This document shows positions 62,301 to 64,000 of a DNA stretch of 64,000 nt, one piece after another. Position 1 is the stretch's first letter; every line of letters begins with the position of its first letter. Below the pieces are notes generated by a model that worked only from the letters and a program-made list of their open reading frames with translations, was not told the origin of the DNA and did not search any database. The translations under genes were made by a program, and so were the position numbers. Source of the stretch: Symbiodinium natans (taxonomy: Eukaryota > Sar > Dinophyceae > Suessiales > Symbiodiniaceae); the NCBI GenBank assembly GCA_905221605.1, contig CAJNDS010002172.1:362613-426612 (forward strand), in the 5' to 3' direction.

Positions 62301-64000
62301 TGTCCTTGAGGTCAATGAGGGTTGAAGTCAAGGCTCAAGGGTTCTAGTGCCCCCGATTGTCCTAAACCCTAAACCCCAAACCCTGTAAGGCCCATACTAA
62401 AGGAGAACATCCCAACTTCTAAACTCTAAACCCTAAACCCTAAACCCTAAACCTTATACCCCTAAGTTGATGAGGGTTGAAGCCCAGGTTCGTGGCCTTC
62501 ATCATGTCTGTCCACATTGCCGAGGTGCGCGGGGTCCGAAGTCCTGATGCCTCAAGCAAGGAATGGGGCAAAGTTTAGGGTTTAGGGTTTAGGGTTTAGG
62601 GCTTTGGGCTTTGGGTTTAGGGTTTAGGGTTAGGGTTCAGGGTTTAGGGTTTGGGGTTAGGGTTTAGGGTCATCTAGATCTGGGACTCGAAGCCAATTTA
62701 AATGTCGGGGAAAAACCCTCCATACGCTTGGGTACTCGACCCGGAATTCCAAACACCACTGTCACTTGCATCCTAAACCCTAAACTCTATAAACCCTAAA
62801 CCCGAAACCCTAAACCCTATAAACCCTACAGGAATCTGCGAAGCCACAACGCCCTGCTGTGCTTGGGGGGGGGGGGGGGGGGGGGGTGAGGGGGAGGATG
62901 TTGGAAGGGCGTTTGCGGGGCGATTTAAGGTGGGCTAAAACGGTGACAAACCCTTTATGCTATATACCCCCAAAACCCTAAACCCTAAACCCTAAACCCT
63001 AAACCCTAAACCCTAAACCCTAAACCCTAAACCCTAAACCCTAAACCCTAAACCCTAAACCCTAAGCCCCAAGCCCTAAACCCTAAACCCTAAACCCCAT
63101 TGTGTTGAGGGACGCTTCTAAACGGGCTCCGAAAAGGTGATCCAGATCTTCTTCTGCGTCGTGGTGTCCATGCCGTTGATGCGCACGCCGCTGCAGCACC
63201 TCCTCGAAAAAGCAGGGTGTTTTTCTTTCTGTTTGTTTAGGGTTTAGGGTTTAGGGTTAAGGGTTTAGGGTTTAGGGTTTAGGGTTAAGGGTTTAGGGTT
63301 TAGGGTTAGGGTTTAGGGTTTAGGGTTTATTTTTTCGGGTTTAGGGTTTAGGGTTTGGGGGTTGGGTCTCCTAAGTTCTCAGAGTACTGCAAACAAGGAA
63401 CACGACACACCATGCTGGCAACTTATACGCATGAGGGGGGTTAGTGCTAGGGCCGGGGGGGGGGGCGGGGGTTGTTTAGTCTTTACCGGTTCTTCGTGGA
63501 AACCCGGCCACTATAATAAGCAGCCGGCAGCCAGCGCAGTCTCTTGTCTAAGAGCATCTCACCATACCCCAAACCCGTACACCAAAGGAGAACATAACGA
63601 AAGAATTTTACCCCTTAAACCCTAAGCCCTAAACCTAAAACCCTAAACCCTAAACCCTAAACCCTGAATTTCTTTTGAGGTGTATACCCAAGGGGGGGGC
63701 ATGGTGACTACTTGCAGGTTCGGAGGTTCATGGCTACTCATCACCCCAACTAGAAGTCTACTTATATATAACCTACCTTCGGGGACTTAGGGGACTGATA
63801 AGTACCGCTAGAATTGGGGGTATAAGTGCCCATGAGCCTGAACCCTAAACCCTAAACCCTAAACCCTAAACCCTAAACCCTAAACCCTAAACCCTAAGCC
63901 CTAAACCCTAAACCCGAAACCGCAGGATTCTTTTCCTGATCTTGGTCACGGATCTGCCGCCCTCCATTGCGCTGGGTATGGAGCCGGGTGAGAGGACCGG
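44351..64000 (+). CDS. P2-type cation-transporting ATPase, 33 exons visible, 3' end outside window
   Basis: Hand-splicing gives about 838 continuous residues. In order they carry the N-terminal [11 protein letters not shown] region, M1 and M2, the A-domain ([14 protein letters not shown]), M3, M4 with PEGIP, the phosphorylation motif DKTGTLT, the nucleotide-binding domain ([15 protein letters not shown]), [27 protein letters not shown], then M5 and M6 ([14 protein letters not shown]). The protein would pump cations across a membrane through an aspartyl-phosphate intermediate. Introns: 15 GC, 11 GT, 6 GA donors, 32 AG acceptors. Retained relative to SERCA are the M4 Glu, M5 Glu and M6 Thr-Asp; changed are M5 Asn to His and M6 Asn to Ile. 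P2 class is clear. An ENA/ATP4-like rather than SERCA subtype is my inference. Confidence 0.92.
44424..44950 (+). other. ATPase intron 1: telomeric arrays around unique DNA
   Basis: Starts as TTTAGGG-type repeats, then about 240 bases of unique DNA (44590-44830), then CCCTAAA repeats to the acceptor CCGAAG. The two repeat blocks point in opposite orientations. Confidence 0.75.
44951..45024 (+). CDS. ATPase exon 2 (entry to M1)
   Basis: Encodes [19 protein letters not shown] and the start of M1. The donor is ACCA|GCGCC (GC). A copy of its 3' end and splice site lies 151 bases downstream at about 45165. Confidence 0.88.
45165..45230 (+). repeat. Duplicate of exon 2 tail and intron start
   Basis: CCAGCTGACCAGCGCCTTGG, then TCTCAAGGTT and GTGGCTAAGTGGTGC, repeats 45014-45060. 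It lies inside intron 2, with TTTAGGG repeats between the copies. Confidence 0.85.
45357..45422 (+). CDS. ATPase exon 3 (M1)
   Basis: Encodes [17 protein letters not shown] and NATNE, completing M1. Acceptor CGCGAG, donor G|GCAAGC (GC). Confidence 0.88.
46092..46165 (+). CDS. ATPase exon 4 (M2)
   Basis: Encodes [20 protein letters not shown] and SCKM, the M2 helix. Acceptor CCCAG, donor ATG|GCTAAG (GC). The following intron (46166-47841) is 1.68 kb. Confidence 0.88.
46260..47380. other. Unique AT-richer DNA inside ATPase intron 4
   Basis: About 1.1 kb without telomeric repeats, with an ATATATAT run near 47143. I find no exon, hairpin element or gene in it. Confidence 0.5.
47563..47810 (-). 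repeat. Interstitial telomeric array in intron 4
   Basis: About 245 bases of nearly perfect CCCTAAA, ending 32 bases before exon 5. Confidence 0.95.
47842..47919 (+). CDS. ATPase exon 5 (A-domain entry)
   Basis: Encodes [20 protein letters not shown] and VLRDGE, the conserved AL-L...VxRDG segment after M2. Acceptor ACAG, donor GT. Confidence 0.88.
48027..48100. mobile_element. Hairpin MITE-like element in intron 5
   Basis: ACTAACAGTCCTTCATCGGG and the near-complement CCTGGTAAGGACTGTTA form arms around a short loop. It is a diverged member of the family at 58466-58583 and 58813-58913, without the outer GGGATGTTCCCC ends. Confidence 0.65.
48918..48959 (+). CDS. ATPase exon 6 (A-domain)
   Basis: Encodes [14 protein letters not shown], equivalent to the GDIVxLxxGD strand. 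Acceptor AGAG. The donor reads GGC|GACGCT (GA). Confidence 0.88.
49374..49425 (+). CDS. ATPase exon 7 (A-domain, VPADLR)
   Basis: Encodes [17 protein letters not shown]. Acceptor CCAAG, donor G|GCAGGG (GC). Joins exon 6 to give [13 protein letters not shown]. Confidence 0.9.
49440..49940 (+). repeat. Degenerate TTTAGGG/GGGTTT DNA in intron 7
   Basis: Starts as four clean TTTAGGG units and decays into GTTAGGG, GTTTCAGGG and GTTCTAGGG variants with poly-G runs. The short open frames here are repeat-encoded. Confidence 0.8.
50004..50082 (+). CDS. ATPase exon 8 (A-domain TGEP motif)
   Basis: Encodes [12 protein letters not shown] and a variable loop. The TGE of the dephosphorylation loop is kept; the usual fourth residue, Ser, is Pro. 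The donor is AA|GCAGGA (GC), which joins to TKLTPENM in exon 9. Confidence 0.88.
50089..50212 (+). repeat. TTTAGGG array in intron 8
   Basis: About 17 units of TTTAGGG beginning six bases after the exon 8 donor. Confidence 0.95.
50700..50773 (+). CDS. ATPase exon 9
   Basis: Encodes [20 protein letters not shown] and NLAV (families have NMxFSGTxVxxG). Acceptor CCCAG, donor GTAAGT, the only strong eukaryotic-consensus donor I see in the gene. Confidence 0.9.
50774..50907 (+). mobile_element. 134-bp intron 9, an inverted-repeat introner-like element
   Basis: GTAGGGAATGAGGTAC near the donor pairs with GTACCTCATCCCCTCATTCC near the acceptor, and the centre holds CTATATATACCCTTTAAGGG twice. The element fills almost the whole GT-AG intron. 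A related end (GTAGGGAATGAGGGAACGAG) occurs at 59468. Confidence 0.7.
50908..50987 (+). CDS. ATPase exon 10
   Basis: Encodes [20 protein letters not shown] and ANSDDK (families have VVATGxxTxIGxIA). Acceptor GCAAG, donor AAG|GCATGG (GC). Confidence 0.9.
51447..51464 (+). CDS. ATPase micro-exon 11 (TPLQ)
   Basis: An 18-base exon, NKTPLQ. The donor is CAG|GATGCA (GA). It aligns TPLQ directly to ENVERLG of exon 12, in the same register as TPLQ in SERCA-type pumps. A duplicate of its donor region lies 70 bases downstream (CCCTTGCAGGATGCAGAG at about 51527). Confidence 0.75.
51600..51855 (+). repeat. Degenerate (GTTATT)n tract in intron 11
   Basis: GTTATTGTTATTG-type hexanucleotide DNA. It gives a hydrophobic open frame by chance. 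It is directly followed by exon 12. Confidence 0.85.
51891..51983 (+). CDS. ATPase exon 12 (M3)
   Basis: Encodes [20 protein letters not shown] and [11 protein letters not shown]. Acceptor GAGCAG, donor AAG|GCGCCA (GC). Confidence 0.92.
52400..52432 (+). CDS. ATPase micro-exon 13 (M3-M4 loop)
   Basis: Encodes [11 protein letters not shown]. Acceptor GCCAG, donor CCAG|GATCCG (GA). It ends within a 19-base sequence that is repeated at the next exon start. Confidence 0.7.
52428..52519 (+). repeat. 19-bp direct repeat flanking a telomeric insert (intron 13)
   Basis: GCCAGGATCCGGAGTTCCC occurs at 52428-52446 and 52501-52519. Between the copies is a 54-base CCCTAAA-type stretch. The 73-base period is exactly the intron 52433-52505 (GA to AG). 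Left unspliced, the reading frame meets a stop. Confidence 0.9.
52506..52601 (+). CDS. ATPase exon 14 (M4, PEGIP)
   Basis: Encodes [20 protein letters not shown] and GIPLC. The M4 Glu that co-ordinates cations in P2 pumps is present. Donor GC; the next exon continues VTISLAIGC. Confidence 0.95.
52785..52838 (+). CDS. ATPase exon 15
   Basis: Encodes [18 protein letters not shown], linking M4 to the P-domain. Acceptor CCTAG, donor GTTGGG. Confidence 0.93.
53215..53293 (+). CDS. ATPase exon 16 (phosphorylation site)
   Basis: Encodes [20 protein letters not shown] and TGTLTE. The phosphorylated Asp codon is 53269-53271. Acceptor CGGAG, donor G|GTCTGG. Confidence 0.96.
53460..53499 (+). CDS. ATPase exon 17
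   Basis: Encodes [13 protein letters not shown], the strand after DKTGTLTEG. Acceptor TGGAG, donor GT (GA|GTGCCT). Confidence 0.9.
53860..53915 (+). CDS. ATPase exon 18 (N-domain start)
   Basis: Encodes [18 protein letters not shown] (families have GxGYxPxG). Acceptor CCTAG, donor G|GTCTCT. Confidence 0.9.
53937..54306 (-). repeat. Telomeric arrays of intron 18
   Basis: CCCTAAA arrays at 53945-54041 and 54162-54306 flank a short unique piece with the motif AAACAGGGAGCCCTTTG, which also appears as AAACAGGGTGCCCTTTG near 53690. Confidence 0.93.
54310..54408 (+). CDS. ATPase exon 19 (N-domain)
   Basis: Encodes [20 protein letters not shown] and [12 protein letters not shown]. Acceptor CCAAG, donor G|GCTGCT (GC). 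Confidence 0.88.
54490..54630 (+). CDS. ATPase exon 20 (N-domain)
   Basis: Encodes [20 protein letters not shown] and IVVAARSQE, matching the WxxxGxxxExxLxxxAxKxG segment. The acceptor TTTAG is part of a TTTAGG repeat. Donor G|GCCTTG (GC). Confidence 0.92.
54725..55124 (+). CDS. ATPase exon 21 (nucleotide-binding core)
   Basis: The longest exon, 400 bases. It encodes [31 protein letters not shown] and [15 protein letters not shown], the ATP-binding FSxxRK and KGAP motifs and the following helix. Acceptor CCTAG, donor AG|GTGGGG. Confidence 0.96.
55335..55434 (+). CDS. ATPase exon 22
   Basis: Encodes [20 protein letters not shown] and [13 protein letters not shown]. The hinge motif DPPR reads DPDR. 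Acceptor CTCGAG, donor GTG|GCCGCG (GC). The following intron is 1,684 bases. Confidence 0.94.
56075..56155. mobile_element. Hairpin MITE-like element in intron 22
   Basis: GGGATGTTCCCCCTAAAACT at one end and GAACATCCC at the other, with TCCTTCATTGGGATTA inside. It is a diverged, partly deleted member of the family at 58813-58913. Confidence 0.65.
56217..56345 (-). repeat. Variant telomeric array, CCCTCAA
   Basis: About 17 units of CCCTCAA, a one-base variant that replaces CCCTAAA over the whole array. This shows local homogenisation. Confidence 0.9.
56440..56815 (+). repeat. Degenerate TTTAGGG-type DNA in intron 22
   Basis: TTTAGGG units at 56450-56500 and 56750-56795 with diverged GTTTAAGG-type sequence between. 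No exon found here. Confidence 0.75.
57119..57173 (+). CDS. ATPase exon 23 (TGD hinge)
   Basis: Encodes [18 protein letters not shown]. Acceptor ACCGAG. The reading that keeps frame uses a GA donor (G|GACTCA). Confidence 0.9.
57655..57835 (+). repeat. TTTAGGG array in intron 23
   Basis: Clean and mildly degenerate TTTAGGG and TTCAGGG units. CCCTAAA repeats follow at 58001-58055 on the other strand. Confidence 0.9.
58160..58285 (+). repeat. Microsatellite (TA)n, (CTAC)n, (ATAC)n
   Basis: TATATATA, then CTACCTACCTAC, then CATACATACATA, then TATATATATA, in intron 23. Confidence 0.95.
58393..58430 (+). CDS. ATPase micro-exon 24
   Basis: Encodes [12 protein letters not shown]. Acceptor CGTAG, donor GTG|GCCCTG (GC). 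It joins exon 25 to give [12 protein letters not shown]. Confidence 0.82.
58466..58583. mobile_element. MITE with 8-bp target-site duplication, in intron 24
   Basis: The element runs from GGGACGTTCCCCCTTATACC to GGGGAAACATCCC with an internal pair TCCCTACTAAGGACGG and CAGGTCTTACTAGGGAG. The flanks CCTACATA at 58466-58473 and 58576-58583 are identical, as expected of a target-site duplication. Confidence 0.82.
58667..58729 (+). CDS. ATPase exon 25
   Basis: Encodes [20 protein letters not shown] and M. Acceptor GACAAG, donor ATG|GACGGG (GA). Its first 14 bases are echoed just upstream at 58647 (GCCGTGGACTGCAA). Confidence 0.88.
58804..58922. mobile_element. MITE with 9-bp target-site duplication, in intron 25
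   Basis: Arms of about 41 bases: GGGATGTTCCCCCCTTATAC and the matching CTAAGGGGGAACATCCC, with a loop of about 15 bases. Both flanks read ATTTCGGGT (58804-58812 and 58914-58922). A nine-base duplication suggests a Mutator-like transposase. No transposase is encoded. Confidence 0.88.
59741..59803 (+). CDS. ATPase exon 26
   Basis: Encodes [20 protein letters not shown] and I. The Lys of the P-domain (VFARAKP) is present. Acceptor CCAAG, donor ATC|GCGACT (GC). Confidence 0.95.
60153..60190 (+). CDS. ATPase micro-exon 27
   Basis: Encodes [12 protein letters not shown] and the first two bases of Met. Acceptor CATAAG, donor AT|GCCGCT (GC). The codon is completed by exon 28. Confidence 0.85.
60295..60480 (-). 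repeat. Telomeric array with CCCGAAA variants, intron 27
   Basis: CCCTAAA with interspersed CCCGAAA units at 60398-60435. Confidence 0.93.
60536..60614 (+). CDS. ATPase exon 28 ([10 protein letters not shown])
   Basis: Encodes [20 protein letters not shown] and GIQGTE, the magnesium-binding P-domain signature. Acceptor GAAAG, donor GTGCGC. Confidence 0.96.
61130..61158 (+). CDS. ATPase micro-exon 29
   Basis: Encodes VAKGASEMT. Acceptor CCGAG, donor CT|GAGCTG (GA). It joins exon 30 to read TLILTDDNF. Confidence 0.87.
61728..61805 (+). CDS. ATPase exon 30
   Basis: Encodes [20 protein letters not shown] and YAGIQ. Acceptor TGTGAG, donor AA|GTTCCT (GT). Confidence 0.94.
62488..62524 (+). CDS. 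ATPase micro-exon 31 (M5)
   Basis: Encodes [12 protein letters not shown]. The M5 Glu of P2 pumps is present, and His occupies the position of the SERCA M5 Asn. Acceptor CCCAG, donor GAG|GTGCGC. Confidence 0.9.
62863..62887 (+). repeat. Poly-G run
   Basis: A run of more than 20 G in intron 31. A comparable poly-C run is at about 61058-61076 and a shorter poly-G at about 45065. Confidence 0.95.
62972..63095 (-). repeat. Telomeric array, intron 31
   Basis: About 17 CCCTAAA units ending 41 bases before exon 32. Confidence 0.95.
63137..63195 (+). CDS. ATPase exon 32 (M5-M6)
   Basis: Encodes [19 protein letters not shown] and the first bases of Gln. Acceptor AAAAG, donor CA|GCACCT (GC). Confidence 0.94.
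63230..63360 (+). repeat. TTTAGGG array, intron 32
   Basis: Telomere-type repeats on the plus strand. A CCCTAAA array of the opposite orientation is at 63838-63915 in the same intron, immediately before exon 33. Confidence 0.93.
63926..64000 (+). CDS. ATPase exon 33 (M6), cut by the window edge
   Basis: Encodes [20 protein letters not shown] and GE. The M6 Thr-Asp pair is present, and Ile replaces the SERCA Asn three residues before the Thr. The acceptor is CCGCAG. The exon may end at about 63989 or run on. M7-M10 are outside the window. Confidence 0.93.

Noticed and set aside
38071-64000. A chromosome end (true telomere)
   Set aside because: Arrays occur in both orientations and are interleaved with exons of one gene across 26 kb, so they are interstitial.

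Overview
The window reads as nuclear DNA of a dinoflagellate; I cannot name the genus. The strongest evidence is a cation ATPase gene in the last third. I could hand-splice it into one continuous protein across 32 introns. All 32 introns end in AG, but the donors are a mixture of GC (15), GT (11) and GA (6), and 27 acceptors are followed by G. That donor mixture with AG|G is a dinoflagellate hallmark. Arabidopsis-type TTTAGGG/CCCTAAA repeats, long same-strand gene runs and very abundant satellites agree with this.

Layout. (1) 1-13.3 kb: intron-poor, same-strand reading frames. They include an alpha/beta-hydrolase-like gene and a roughly 3,000-residue coding stretch broken over five overlapping frames, whose core is a UPF1-like superfamily 1 helicase. 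(2) 13.4-15.8 kb: decayed tandem copies of the hydrolase-like gene and its flanks. (3) 15.9-21.4 kb: satellites, two of them built as arrays that switch strand and so form giant inverted repeats, plus a minus-strand unknown gene with frame breaks. (4) 21.7-30.9 kb: two signal-peptide-bearing, multi-exon genes that resemble the parts of Crinkler/RHS-type effectors (a coiled coil + PD-(D/E)XK-like + kinase-like protein, and a P-loop NTPase with a winged-helix-like tail), with a small T5orf172/GIY-YIG-like gene between them. (5) 30.9-36.5 kb: more satellites, including a segmental duplication with a (GAC)n expansion. (6) 36.5-37.6 kb: a broken LINE endonuclease fragment on the minus strand. (7) 38.07-64 kb: DNA saturated with interstitial telomere-type arrays in both orientations, in which a P2-type cation ATPase gene (33 exons seen, running off the right edge) is embedded. 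Telomeric arrays make up most of its introns, and some introns also carry hairpin MITE-like elements with target-site duplications.

The best lead is how the ATPase introns arose. One 73-bp intron is exactly a 19-bp exon duplication with a CCCTAAA array between the copies, giving a GA-AG intron. Others carry exon-edge duplications, and one 134-bp intron is largely an inverted-repeat element. This suggests two routes of intron gain acting side by side: telomere-repeat insertion at breaks, and introner/MITE insertion. All splice sites and domains were read by eye without alignment, so family names for the less conserved genes are tentative.
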